NCBI GenBank assembly: GCA_937958695.1
Contig: CALGNK010000011.1
Location: 82,694-146,693, forward strand
DNA from: an uncultured bacterium
GTDB taxonomy: Bacteria; DUMJ01
Length of the DNA stretch: 64,000 bases
Reading direction: 5' to 3'
The translations under genes and the position numbers were made by a program. The notes under the pieces were generated by a model, which was not told where the DNA came from, did no database searches, and was given only the letters and a program-made list of their open reading frames with translations. This document shows, in pieces, positions 43,310-52,010 of this stretch (position 1 is its first letter; every line of letters starts with the position of its first letter).

Positions 43310-44966
43310 AACTACTTCCCCCTATAAACTCTCTCAGTATTGATGTCATTGGGACTTCTGTCGGAGAAAGGGGAACAAAGTGAGAGAGAATATCTAAGAT
43401 CCTTTTAGCCTCTGGATATTCCTTATAGTATGGGGGAACCGCCTTTAACATAGGTTCTATAAAATTCTTCAGGACAGAAAATTCATAAACCAAAGCAGAA
43501 TTAAACATTGCATCTGCCCTCTCCTGAGTTGGGAAAATGTATAAATCCTCCGCCCTTCTCACCGATGGCCACTGTCTAATAGAATCAAGCACACCATGAC
43601 CTCTAAAAATGCTGTCCCTAACCATACGTCTTATAAGTCTGGCATCAGTCGTTGGAACCCTATTCTGATTATCCAAATTTAGATGTGTCAAGGCACTTAC
43701 AAATATATGATACTTCATATAACCAGGTATCTCAGGTGTAAGCTGAGGATTCAATGCATGGATCCCTTCCATAACTAAAAGACTTCCATCTTCTAATTTT
43801 ATAAATCTTCCTGACCTTTCACTCCGTTTTTTCTGGAAATTATACTTCGGTAATTCGATCTCTCCTCCGTTCATAAGTACATTGAGATGTTCTGTAAGCA
43901 GAGGAATATTAAGCGCATTAGGGCTATCAAAGTCGTAGTTTCCATATTCATCTTTAGCAATTTCATGTGGTGCTAAGAAATAGTCGTCCATCTCTATAAC
44001 TATTGGTTTTATCCCATTCACCTTTAGCTGAATCTGAAGTCTCTTAGTAAATGTTGTCTTTCCTGCAGATGAAGGACCTGCTATTAAGATTAGTTTTAGG
44101 TCTGGGAGCTTTGAACATATCTCATCTGCAATTTGTGCTATCTTCTTTTCATGAAGGGCTTCCGCTACCTTTATTATTTCTGATATCTCTCCATTTTCTA
44201 TTGCCGAATTTAAAGACGCCACATCGGTAAGGCCTAAAATATTTAACCAGTTTTTATACTCATAGAAAGCTTGGAATAGTTTCACAATCTCCCTAAATTC
44301 TGCAACCTTATTTATATCTCTATCCTCTGGGAGTATGATAAGAAAACCTGGTTGATAAAGTTTCAGTGCAAAATTCTTTAGATACCCAGTTGATGGAACT
44401 AGAGGAAGATAGGAATATTCATAGTAGTTATCTATATAGTAAAGTATTACATCTTTCCCCTGATGATACTTTAATAGTCTTATCTTATCTTCCTCCTTTA
44501 GCTCTTCAAAAAGTTTCATCGCCGATTCAACCGAATAGACCTCTTTCTTTATAGGTAGGTCCTTTTCTACTAACTCTCTCATCTTTTCCTCTATCCTTGA
44601 AAGGTCACTTACGCTTGGAACATAGTTCTTAAACCTTCCATATAGACTTTTATGATATGAGTGTTCAAATAGAACCTTTAGGTCTGGGAATACGAGTCTA
44701 GTAGCAAGGCTAAATAAGAATATATAACTCCTCTCTAGGACCCTTCTCCCATAATTTTCCTGAAATCCAATTAGATCTAGACTCTTATCTTCATCAATAA
44801 TATAATTTAGGTCTTCTATTCTATCTCCAAGCTTGACTGCTACCGGTAGATTCCCCTCACCTAGAAGCTCTTTAGGTATGTTAGGATATTTCTCTATGAC
44901 TTCCTTTACCGTAATAGGTTTATCTAGCTCTATCCTTATAGCTCCTCTAAAGTCCACCTGAATCAT
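43299..44966 (-). CDS. TGS/ThrRS-editing-like domain fused to uridine-kinase domain
   Basis: A 555-residue nucleoside-kinase family protein. The N-terminal part (1-60) resembles a TGS domain. The next (about 80-270), with EHSYHKSLYGRF, resembles the threonyl-tRNA-synthetase editing-like part. The C-terminal part has the P-loop IAGPSSAGKTTF (about residue 293) and the uridine-kinase segment MDDYFL. This architecture is known from Clostridia and other deep lineages; the true substrate is not settled. Its ATG follows GGAGG. Confidence 0.85.
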   Translation of the reverse strand: MIQVDFRGAIRIELDKPITVKEVIEKYPNIPKELLGEGNLPVAVKLGDRIEDLNYIIDEDKSLDLIGFQENYGRRVLERSYIFLFSLATRLVFPDLKVLFEHSYHKSLYGRFKNYVPSVSDLSRIEEKMRELVEKDLPIKKEVYSVESAMKLFEELKEEDKIRLLKYHQGKDVILYYIDNYYEYSYLPLVPSTGYLKNFALKLYQPGFLIILPEDRDINKVAEFREIVKLFQAFYEYKNWLNILGLTDVASLNSAIENGEISEIIKVAEALHEKKIAQIADEICSKLPDLKLILIAGPSSAGKTTFTKRLQIQLKVNGIKPIVIEMDDYFLAPHEIAKDEYGNYDFDSPNALNIPLLTEHLNVLMNGGEIELPKYNFQKKRSERSGRFIKLEDGSLLVMEGIHALNPQLTPEIPGYMKYHIFVSALTHLNLDNQNRVPTTDARLIRRMVRDSIFRGHGVLDSIRQWPSVRRAEDLYIFPTQERADAMFNSALVYEFSVLKNFIEPMLKAVPPYYKEYPEAKRILDILSHFVPLSPTEVPMTSILREFIGGSSFVY

Positions 44967-44982
44967 TTTAAACCTCCATTCT

Positions 44983-45010
44983 TTGATATAATTTACAATT
45001 ATTATATACT
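44983..45010 (+). promoter_or_regulatory. Probable promoter of the OsmC-family gene
   Basis: TTGATA (44983-44988), a 16-base spacer and TATACT (45005-45010) precede the gene by about 100 bases. The leader region in between shows no gene. Confidence 0.45.
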
Positions 45011-45107
45011 ATAAAAGTAGAATGAGCTTATTTTAGAGAAGGTAAAACCAGAAGATAAAGAAGAAATCTTATCCTTCACATCAAAAACTTGGAAATGGAG
45101 GTAAGCT

Positions 45108-45506
45108 ATGGAAGCTAAGGTCATTTGGCAAAAAGAAAAACTCAAGTTTGTTGGTCACATAGAAGGAAGCCCAGATGTTACTATGGATAGTGAAAATGGG
45201 CCCACACCAATGGAACTTGTCCTTATGGCATTAGGCGGATGTACAGGTATGGACGTCATATCTATACTACAGAAGATGAGACAAGATGTAAAAAACTTCG
45301 AGATAAATCTCTCAGCAGAAAGAGAGAAGGAACATCCAAAAGTATTTACCAAGATAAACCTAGAATATGTAATCTACGGTTCTAATATAGATGAAAACGC
45401 TGTAAAAAGGGCAATAGAACTTTCACAGGATAAGTACTGTAGTGTTGGGGGAATGCTGAAAAAAGCTCTAGAGCTTACTTACAGTTACAGAATAGTAAAT
45501 GAATAA
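45108..45506 (+). CDS. OsmC-family protein
   Basis: A 132-residue OsmC/Ohr fold protein. The two conserved cysteines lie in GGCTGMDVISIL and KYCSVGGML. The family includes organic-hydroperoxide reductases; the short YhfA-like branch, to which GGCTGMD points, has less defined roles. It is a single-gene unit with its own terminator. Confidence 0.88.
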   Translation: MEAKVIWQKEKLKFVGHIEGSPDVTMDSENGPTPMELVLMALGGCTGMDVISILQKMRQDVKNFEINLSAEREKEHPKVFTKINLEYVIYGSNIDENAVKRAIELSQDKYCSVGGMLKKALELTYSYRIVNE

Positions 45507-45514
45507 AAAATAAG

Positions 45515-45537
45515 AGGGGCTTAAAAAGCCCCTTTTT
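45515..45537. terminator. Bidirectional rho-independent terminator
   Basis: AGGGGCTT, a 3-base loop and AAGCCCCT are followed by TTTTT on the plus strand and by a T-rich run on the minus strand. It serves the OsmC gene and the convergent aldo/keto reductase gene, whose stop overlaps it. Confidence 0.88.
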
Positions 45538-46675
45538 AGACTGTTGCCTCAAACGTTTCTTTTACTTTATCTAGCAGGTCTCTAATTGGAAGATGCTGAG
45601 GGCACTTTGGCTCACAGATTCCGCACTTTATACAACTGCTAGCCCTCTCAGACTCCTGTAAGCCATTCCTATAGTGCCATCTTGGACCACCAAAATCATT
45701 GTATCTTACTCCCTCATTATACAGATGGAAGTTTACAGGGATATTTACACCATTAGGGCATGGCATACAGTATCCGCATTCATTACAATCTATAGCCTTG
45801 ATTCCAAGATATGTCTCCCTCACCCTTTCTATAAGTTTTAGCTTATCAGAAGTAAAAATATTTACTCCTGATTTGTCAGCAATCTCAATATTCTCTTTTA
45901 CCTGTTCAAAACTACTCATACCACTTAATACTGTAGATACCTCAGGTTGATTCCAGAGCCAAAGTAAAGCCCAGGCAACAGGACTTCTCTTTATAGGAAA
46001 GCTGTCGAATACTTGTCTTACCCTATCAGGTGGATTAGCAAGCCTTCCACCTCTTAGAGGCTCCATTATTACTACTGCAAGCCCTTTACTACTAGCATAC
46101 TTTAGTCCTTCCATACCTGCCTGATGGTCTATATCCATATAGTTATACTGAATCTGACAGAAGGTCCAGTCATAGGCATCCACTATCTTTTTGAATGTAT
46201 CTAAGTCGTCATGGAAGGAAAATCCAAGATATCTTACAAGTCCTTTCTTTATTACTCCTTCAGCCCAGTCTAAAACACCTAAATTATACAGCTTGTTCCA
46301 TGTATCTTTGTGAAGTGCATGTAAAAGATAGAAATCTATGTGATCTGTATCTAGTTTCCTCAATTGCTCATTCAAAAGCCTATCCATATCCTCTTTTACA
46401 TTCACATTCCATGGAGGAAGCTTTGTTGCTAACATCGTCTTCTCTCTATACCCATCTTTAAGCGCCTTACCTACAACTATCTCGCTGTTTCCCCTATGAT
46501 AGCCATACGCAGTATCTACATAATTTACCCCATTGTCTATCGCATACCTTATCATCTTTATAGCTAGTTCCTCATCTATCTTACTGTCATCTCCTCCAAT
46601 TGTAGGAAGTCTCATAGCTCCAAAACCAAGGGCAGAGACTTTAAAATCAAGTCTTCCAAACTTTCTATACTGCAT
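45536..46675 (-). CDS. Aldo/keto reductase with C-terminal 4Fe-4S ferredoxin domain
   Basis: A 379-residue protein. The TIM-barrel part carries the AKR tetrad: Asp and Tyr in YVDTAYGYH, Lys in LATKLP and His in YLLHALHKD. The C-terminal part has two iron-sulphur motifs, CNECGYCMPCPNG and CIKCGICEPKCP. Such enzymes are typical of anaerobes. ATG 46675 is 8 bases after AGGAGG; an earlier GTG touches the Shine-Dalgarno. The 200 bases upstream show no other gene. Confidence 0.9.
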   Translation of the reverse strand: MQYRKFGRLDFKVSALGFGAMRLPTIGGDDSKIDEELAIKMIRYAIDNGVNYVDTAYGYHRGNSEIVVGKALKDGYREKTMLATKLPPWNVNVKEDMDRLLNEQLRKLDTDHIDFYLLHALHKDTWNKLYNLGVLDWAEGVIKKGLVRYLGFSFHDDLDTFKKIVDAYDWTFCQIQYNYMDIDHQAGMEGLKYASSKGLAVVIMEPLRGGRLANPPDRVRQVFDSFPIKRSPVAWALLWLWNQPEVSTVLSGMSSFEQVKENIEIADKSGVNIFTSDKLKLIERVRETYLGIKAIDCNECGYCMPCPNGVNIPVNFHLYNEGVRYNDFGGPRWHYRNGLQESERASSCIKCGICEPKCPQHLPIRDLLDKVKETFEATV

Positions 46676-46877
46676 CCAAAACACCTCCTATAATTCTTTT
46701 CGTCACATTTTACAATAATTTATAGGTAGACTAAAATTACGGGATATTTGATACTGCAAACAAAAAATAATCTATCTCCATCCCGCATAAAAGATTTGTT
46801 TTTAAAATTATATAACTTGGAGTTAACTCTAAGTCAAGGGTTTAATTTGAAAACAGAATAAAAGATTAAGCTTGAAA

Positions 46878-46909
46878 CTAGAATAAGGGGAGATGCCCCC
46901 TTATTCTAG
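46878..46909 (-). terminator. Stop-codon-overlapping hairpin of pckG
   Basis: On the minus strand a 13-bp perfect stem CTAGAATAAGGGG/CCCCTTATTCTAG with a 6-base loop contains the pckG stop codon TAA in its first arm. The tail after it (TTTCAAGCTTAATCTTTT) is only weakly U-rich. Confidence 0.7.
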
Positions 46910-48670
46910 ACTTCTCTCTAAGTTTTTAAATTCTTCCCACAACTCTTTAGGTAATCTATCACCAAATTGATTAAAGAAATTCCTTACTTCTTCTAACTCT
47001 ACCTTCCATTCTTCATGATTGACTTCAAGTAATCTTTCAATATCTTCTCTGGATACATCTAATCCATCAAGTTCCATATCCTCAATATGTGGCAGTAATC
47101 CGATAGGTGTCTCTCTAGCACCGACCCTATTATTTACCCTATCTATTATCCACTTAAGGACCCTAATATTTTCTCCAAAGCCAGGCCATAGGAATCTACC
47201 GTTTTCATCAAGTCTAAACCAATTCACAACAAAGATTTTAGGAAGTTGAGTCATTTTTTCTCCCATATTTAACCAGTGTCTAAAATAGTCCCCCATATTG
47301 TATCCACAGAATGGAATCATAGCCATAGGATCCCTACGCAATTTACCAACCTGATGAATAGCAGCAGCGGTTGTCTCCGAACCCATCCTTGCACCACAAA
47401 ATACCCCATGACGCCAGTTAAAACTTTCATAAACAAGGGGTAAGAGTCTACTCCTTCTACTTCCAAATATGATAGCGGAAATAGGAACCCCCTTTGGATT
47501 CTCAAACTCCGGAGAAAGAGTTGGGCATTGATTTATAGCTACGGTAAATCTAGAGTTAGGATGAGCTGCTGGTTTATCACTATTCCTATCCCACCTATTC
47601 CCCTGCCAGTCTAGTACATTCTCTGGAATTGGACCATCCATACCCTCCCACCAGGGTTCATTAGTATCTACATTAACTGCAGTATTTGTAAATAGGGTAG
47701 GATAAAATGTCCCAGACTTTAGTGTCTTCATCATATTAGGGTTCGTTTTCATAGAAGTTCCAGGGGCAACACCAAAGAATCCTGTTTCAGGATTTATAGC
47801 ATATAGCCTTCCATCAGGGCCGATGTTTAGCCACGCTATATCGTCTCCTATTGTCCAAACCTTATAACCAGGGAGTGTGGATTGAAGCATTGCGAGATTT
47901 GTTTTGCCACAGGCGGAGGGGAATGCTGCTACCATATATGTAACATTACCGTCAGGATCCTCCACACCAATAATAATCATATGTTCTGCTAGCCAACTCT
48001 CTTTCAAACCAAGCCAAGAGGCTATTCTTAAAGAGAAACATTTCTTTCCAAGAAGAGCATTACCACCATAACCAGACCCTATACTCCAGACCAGGTTTTC
48101 ATCGGGAAAGTGCATAATAAATCTCTTATTGGGGTCAAGATCACCTACTGAATGTATACCTTTAACAAAATCATCCTTATTACCAAGCTTTTCCAATGCT
48201 ATCCTTCCCATTCTAGTCATTATCCTCATACTAACAGCAACGTAGGAGTTATCAGTAATCTGAACACATATCTTAGAGTATGGAGACTCTGGATGTCCCA
48301 TAATATAAGGTAAAACATACATCGTTCTACCCTTCATACAACCATCTGTCAATTTGGTTAGCATCTCTTTTGCCTCTTTTGGATCCATCCAATTATTATT
48401 CGGTCCTGCATCCTCTCTATTAGGATGACAGACAAAGGTGAGATGTTCAGTCCTAGCAACATCTGTAGGATGACTCCTATGCAGGTAGGCATTAGGCCAA
48501 GTTTTGTGGTTAAGCTCAGAAAATATTGGGTTATTATTAATCTTTTCTTTATGCATACCTATTTCTATAAGTCTATGGGCTTCTTCCTCTGAACCATCAC
48601 ACCAATAAATCTCATCGGGCTTAGCTAACTTAGCGCACTCTTCTACCCATCTCTCTAGAGGGGTTGACAT
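46901..48670 (-). CDS. pckG: Phosphoenolpyruvate carboxykinase (GTP)
   Basis: A 589-residue GTP-type PEPCK. The P-loop AFPSACGKTNLAML with the reactive Cys lies near residue 275, and FFGVAPGTSMKTN is present. It interconverts oxaloacetate and PEP with GTP/GDP. ATG 48670 is 9 bases after GGAGG; an in-frame TTG three codons earlier is less likely. It is a single-gene unit with its own promoter and hairpin. Confidence 0.96.
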   Translation of the reverse strand: MSTPLERWVEECAKLAKPDEIYWCDGSEEEAHRLIEIGMHKEKINNNPIFSELNHKTWPNAYLHRSHPTDVARTEHLTFVCHPNREDAGPNNNWMDPKEAKEMLTKLTDGCMKGRTMYVLPYIMGHPESPYSKICVQITDNSYVAVSMRIMTRMGRIALEKLGNKDDFVKGIHSVGDLDPNKRFIMHFPDENLVWSIGSGYGGNALLGKKCFSLRIASWLGLKESWLAEHMIIIGVEDPDGNVTYMVAAFPSACGKTNLAMLQSTLPGYKVWTIGDDIAWLNIGPDGRLYAINPETGFFGVAPGTSMKTNPNMMKTLKSGTFYPTLFTNTAVNVDTNEPWWEGMDGPIPENVLDWQGNRWDRNSDKPAAHPNSRFTVAINQCPTLSPEFENPKGVPISAIIFGSRRSRLLPLVYESFNWRHGVFCGARMGSETTAAAIHQVGKLRRDPMAMIPFCGYNMGDYFRHWLNMGEKMTQLPKIFVVNWFRLDENGRFLWPGFGENIRVLKWIIDRVNNRVGARETPIGLLPHIEDMELDGLDVSREDIERLLEVNHEEWKVELEEVRNFFNQFGDRLPKELWEEFKNLERSLE

Positions 48671-48713
48671 GATATACAACCTCCTTATCTTAGAATTGGT
48701 TAATTAGTATAAA

Positions 48714-48741
48714 AGAATATCAGTTTTTTCTAAAATGTCAA
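48714..48741 (-). promoter_or_regulatory. Promoter of pckG
   Basis: On the minus strand, TTGACA (48741-48736), a 16-base spacer and TATTCT (48719-48714) precede the gene by about 43 bases. Confidence 0.65.
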
Positions 48742-48877
48742 GCAGAAAAGGTCTTTGATCTGTAATCATTTTGCCACTCCCTTATAAGCTCGATAAAATC
48801 AAATTTTTCAAAGAACAATTTAACATTATAACTACATTATCTCTAATCAATACTTACAGTAAGAAATACTTAGCTTC

Positions 48878-48886
48878 TGATATAAT
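48878..48886 (+). promoter_or_regulatory. Extended -10 promoter of the acid-sugar kinase gene
   Basis: TGATATAAT is a perfect extended -10 element. No good -35 was found at the right distance, as is usual for this class. Confidence 0.6.
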
Positions 48887-48934
48887 AAATATTAATGATT
48901 TATCTGCTAATTATATATGGAGGAGGCGGTTTTT

Positions 48935-50290
48935 TTGAAATATTCGGAGGTTATAAAAACTTTACCAGAGGTATTAAAAATACCAGATGCTAGAAAGAAG
49001 ATTAGAGAGAGTAATAAGAGCTCAAAGATTGTAGTCCTTGACGATGACTCTACAGGATGTCAGACTGTCCATGATATATCTATCCTTCTAGAGTGGAAAG
49101 GAAATATTCTTAGGGAAACCCTTTTTGAGGAAGATGTATTTTACATCTTAACTAATTCAAGGGCTTATTCTGAGAGAAAGGCAATGGCAATCAATAGAGA
49201 TATAGCCAAGAGACTAAGAGAATCATTCAATCCAAATAAATTGAAGATAATAAGTAGAAGTGATTCTACACTGAGAGGCCACTTCTATGGAGAAGTGAAG
49301 ACTCTAATGAATGTACTAGGACCTTTCGACGGGATAATTATTGCTCCATACTTTAAGGAAGGAAAAAGATTTACCCTCTTTGACACTCACTACGTATTAG
49401 ATAACGATGAATTAATAGAGGTAAACAAGACGGAGTTTAGTAAAGATCCTATATTTGGCTATAAAAATGCCTATCTCCCACACTGGGTTGAAGAAAAATC
49501 AAAAGGTCTTTGGAGACACGAAGATGTATTCTCCATATCCATAGAGGACATAAGAAAAGGAGGCCCTAAGAGGATAAGAGAATTATTATTAGGGATTCAA
49601 AACGGGAAACCGGTGATTGTAAATGCCCTATGCGATGAAGACTTAGAAGTCTTTGTTCTAGGACTTATAGAGGCAGAAAAAACTGGTAAAAGATTTCTAT
49701 ACAGGACCGCAGCCTCATTTGTAAAGATCAGAGCAGGGATCGAAGATAAAGAATTAATATCACCTCCCAAAAAGGAGAGAGGACTTATAATTGTAGGGTC
49801 TTTTGTAAAGACCACCACAGAACAACTTTCAAGGCTTCTAAGAAATAGAAGGATTAGTAGAATTGAGGTAAGTATTAGTAATATACTAAGTAACTATCAA
49901 CAGTATCTAAAAAAGGTAGCAGAAGAGATAAATATTAAATTAAAGAGGAATTCGCTTGTGGTATATACTGAGAGGGAATATTTTAAACCTGACTCTAAGG
50001 ATGAATTAAAAGTTGGAGAGGAAATTTCTAACTTCTTGGGAAGTCTTGTAAGAAAACTCAGAGTGGCACCTAAATTTATAATATCCAAGGGGGGTATAAC
50101 ATCATATATGATAGCCAAAAGAGGATTAAGAGCCAAAAAGGTTAGAGTCTTAGGACAGGTTGCACCTGGCGTTCCTGTATGGGAGCTTGGAAGAGAAAGT
50201 AAATATCCTAAACTTCTCTATGTAGTATTCCCCGGTAATATTGGAGATGAAAATACACTTCTTGAAGTATATAAAAAATTTACCAAATAG
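48935..50290 (+). CDS. Four-carbon acid-sugar kinase family (DUF1537)
   Basis: A 451-residue kinase of the DUF1537 family, known members of which phosphorylate threonate, erythronate or related acids. The N-terminal sugar-binding part has VVLDDDSTGCQTVHD and ISRSDSTLRGHF. The C-terminal nucleotide part has ISKGGITSY and GQVAPGVPVW. The start is most likely TTG 48935, 8 bases after GGAGGAGG; the upstream in-frame ATG 48917 would lie inside that Shine-Dalgarno. It stands alone here, though its substrate class matches the acids handled by RraA/hydroxyacid dehydrogenase pathways. Confidence 0.88.
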   Translation: MKYSEVIKTLPEVLKIPDARKKIRESNKSSKIVVLDDDSTGCQTVHDISILLEWKGNILRETLFEEDVFYILTNSRAYSERKAMAINRDIAKRLRESFNPNKLKIISRSDSTLRGHFYGEVKTLMNVLGPFDGIIIAPYFKEGKRFTLFDTHYVLDNDELIEVNKTEFSKDPIFGYKNAYLPHWVEEKSKGLWRHEDVFSISIEDIRKGGPKRIRELLLGIQNGKPVIVNALCDEDLEVFVLGLIEAEKTGKRFLYRTAASFVKIRAGIEDKELISPPKKERGLIIVGSFVKTTTEQLSRLLRNRRISRIEVSISNILSNYQQYLKKVAEEINIKLKRNSLVVYTEREYFKPDSKDELKVGEEISNFLGSLVRKLRVAPKFIISKGGITSYMIAKRGLRAKKVRVLGQVAPGVPVWELGRESKYPKLLYVVFPGNIGDENTLLEVYKKFTK

Positions 50291-50293
50291 AAA

Positions 50294-50313
50294 GGGGCTG
50301 GTTTCCCAGCCCC
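50294..50313. terminator. Hairpin between convergent genes
   Basis: GGGGCTGG, a 4-base loop and CCAGCCCC form a perfect stem. The minus strand continues TTTCTATTT, so it best serves the lipoprotein gene; it may also stop read-through from the kinase gene. Confidence 0.75.
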
Positions 50314-50318
50314 AAAAA

Positions 50319-50975
50319 CTATCTCAATGGTACTTCGGCAGAAAATGTTACATAGCCCTGATCGATATCGTATTCGTCTCCTCCGATAAATTTGCCGTGG
50401 AGTGTTCCATCTGACATTATCTCCGCTATAGCGGTATGGACCCCTTCATTATCCTCTTCCGCTTTTATCCATCCAGTAATCTTATTAAATCCTAGATAGA
50501 AATCCCTTGCGTATGCCTCTATGCCATCATCGTCATCCCAATGGTCATTAGTTAAGTCGTTTAGTAGATAATATGCCCCTACGTGAAATTTAATTTTAGC
50601 CTTTACCGCATTACTTGGGATATTAAGTTGCATAGCGTCCTTTATAAAGTTAGAAATAGCAGCGGGATTAGGATATTGTTCAAATACTTGCTCTCCTGGT
50701 ATGTTCTTAACTAGTCTTGCCAGATATCTTCTCTCCGTATTATTCTGAAGAAGATTATTCTGTGAATCGTAGTATTCTACCTCTACAAAACAGAAGAGGG
50801 CAATTCTATCAACATTATTTAGATTAGTTAGGTCGATATTATTTGCAGTAAAATAAGGGATTTTATACTCGAAGCTAAGCATAGGAATGACAGGACACTA
50901 ACATCCACCAAACTGACCCATAGCTGTAAAAGCTAAAAAGACTAATAGAATTAGAAGAAGTCTTTTTCTAATCAT
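50319..50975 (-). pseudogene. Putative lipoprotein with an in-frame TAG after the signal peptide
   Basis: From ATG 50975 (with GGAGG upstream) the frame encodes a signal peptide MIRKRLLLILLVFLAFTAMG followed by QFGGC, a lipobox-like end at Cys25. Codon 26 is TAG (50900-50898). The same frame then continues CPVIPMLSFEYK for 187 more residues from Met 50882 without a stop. The mature part (LNNVDRIALFCFVEVEYYDS, then KFHVGAYYLLNDL) is not a family I recognise and looks beta-rich. A nonsense mutation, stop read-through or a sequence error could explain it. Without read-through only a 25-residue peptide would be exported. Confidence 0.6.
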
Positions 50976-51074
50976 CTCTTCAACCTCCTCTTCTAATAAT
51001 TTAAAATAAAAATCTTTTTACTCCTTACGTCTAAATTCTATAACTTTATTAATAGATCTGTCAAGTCCAGGATC

Positions 51075-51103
51075 TTGACAAATATCATTCACATACTTAT
51101 AAT
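51075..51103 (+). promoter_or_regulatory. Perfect consensus promoter placing transcription start at the ArsR ATG
   Basis: TTGACA (51075-51080), a 17-base spacer and TATAAT (51098-51103) match consensus exactly. The start of RNA would fall near 51110, directly at the ATG (51111), so the message would be leaderless. No Shine-Dalgarno exists before that ATG. Confidence 0.85.
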
Positions 51104-51110
51104 AAGATCT

Positions 51111-51434
51111 ATGCGAAAATTTGAATATAATAATAAATTGTTAGAATTAATATGGGACAGGTTTGAAGCTTTGGCTAATCCTGTAAGACTTAGGATTATG
51201 ATAGCCTTAAGCGAAAGGCCTATGTGTGTCTGTGAGCTTTCAGAATATCTTTCTGAGAAACAACCACTTATTTCTCAACACCTATCTATACTTAGGAATA
51301 GCAAACTAGTTGATACTAAAAGGATAGGAAATAGAATTCAGTATAGTATTAGTGATGAGAAGGTTGTTGATATTATAAAGATTATGGAAGATATTACGGT
51401 TAGAAAACTAAAAGAATTGCAAGTAAATATATAG
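51111..51434 (+). CDS. ArsR-family regulator with CVC metal motif
   Basis: A 107-residue winged-helix regulator. ALANPVRLRIMIAL is the family start. PMCVCELSEYL holds Cys39 and Cys41 in the place of the As(III)/metal-binding CVC of ArsR. QPLISQHLSILRNSKLV is the recognition helix region. Start ATG 51111 is chosen because an upstream in-frame TTG overlaps the -35 box. It heads an operon with a ferredoxin, an Hdr-like protein and a hydantoinase/oxoprolinase-type protein. It likely senses metal(loid) or thiol state. Confidence 0.85.
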   Translation: MRKFEYNNKLLELIWDRFEALANPVRLRIMIALSERPMCVCELSEYLSEKQPLISQHLSILRNSKLVDTKRIGNRIQYSISDEKVVDIIKIMEDITVRKLKELQVNI

Positions 51435-51446
51435 GAGGGATTGTGT

Positions 51447-51656
51447 ATGGCACGTAACTGGTATCCAATTATAGATTATGATAAGTGTATAGGAGATTTT
51501 GTATGCGTTAATTTCTGCCCTCACGGGGTCTATGCGCCTGATGGTAATAAGCCACTCGTGGTAAATCCTGATGAGTGTGTAGAGTTTTGTAGGGGATGTC
51601 AGAAGATATGCCCAGCAGATGCAATATCATACTTTGGAGACAAGGAGGGAAAGTAA
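51447..51656 (+). CDS. Two-cluster ferredoxin with Asp in one cluster motif
   Basis: A 69-residue ferredoxin-like protein. The first motif is Cys14-x2-Asp17-x2-Cys20-x3-Cys24-Pro, with Asp in place of the second Cys, as in the Pyrococcus-type Asp-ligated 4Fe-4S cluster. The second is Cys44-x3-Cys48-x2-Cys51-x3-Cys55-Pro. ATG 51447 follows AGGAGGG. It abuts the Hdr-like gene (TAA ATG). It is probably the electron carrier for that protein. Confidence 0.88.
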   Translation: MARNWYPIIDYDKCIGDFVCVNFCPHGVYAPDGNKPLVVNPDECVEFCRGCQKICPADAISYFGDKEGK

Positions 51657-52010
51657 ATGGCTAAGAAAGGTGTAATCTTATGTGTGTGTCAAGGGAGTTG
51701 TCCATCTTTTCATCAGATGAATATCTTTGAGGTATTAAATGCCTTAAGGCGTGAAAAACTTGTCGATTTTGTCGCCATTCATCCTCAACTCTGCGCAGAT
51801 GATGGCGATAAATTTTTCAATATTTTTCTTTCAGGTGTAGATGGGGAGGTAGAAAAGTTAGTAATAGCTGGTTGTGATCCCAATATGCAGAAGAAGATGT
51901 TCAGAGATGCATTTGAATCCACAGGATTTGATAGGGCAAAGCATATTGGTGTAGATATCCGTAACATGACTACTGAGCAGGCTATAGAAGCAATAAAGAA
52001 GGTGTTATGA
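51657..52010 (+). CDS. Small HdrA-like cysteine protein
   Basis: A 117-residue protein with Cys9, Cys11 and Cys15 (ILCVCQGSCPSF), Cys46 in HPQLCADDG and Cys73 in IAGCDPN. This pattern resembles a part of heterodisulfide-reductase subunit A outside its FAD domain. It may be a stand-alone redox/cluster module. Its stop overlaps the next ATG (ATGA), so it is translationally coupled. Confidence 0.7.
   Translation: MAKKGVILCVCQGSCPSFHQMNIFEVLNALRREKLVDFVAIHPQLCADDGDKFFNIFLSGVDGEVEKLVIAGCDPNMQKKMFRDAFESTGFDRAKHIGVDIRNMTTEQAIEAIKKVL

Noticed and set aside
50880-50900. Pyrrolysine or other recoding at the in-frame TAG
   Set aside because: No tRNA-Pyl or pyl genes are visible and many genes here end in TAG normally, so recoding is kept only as a remote option in the findings.
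51075-51110. TTG start at 51075 for the ArsR gene
   Set aside because: That codon is part of a perfect -35 box, so it would lie upstream of the transcription start.
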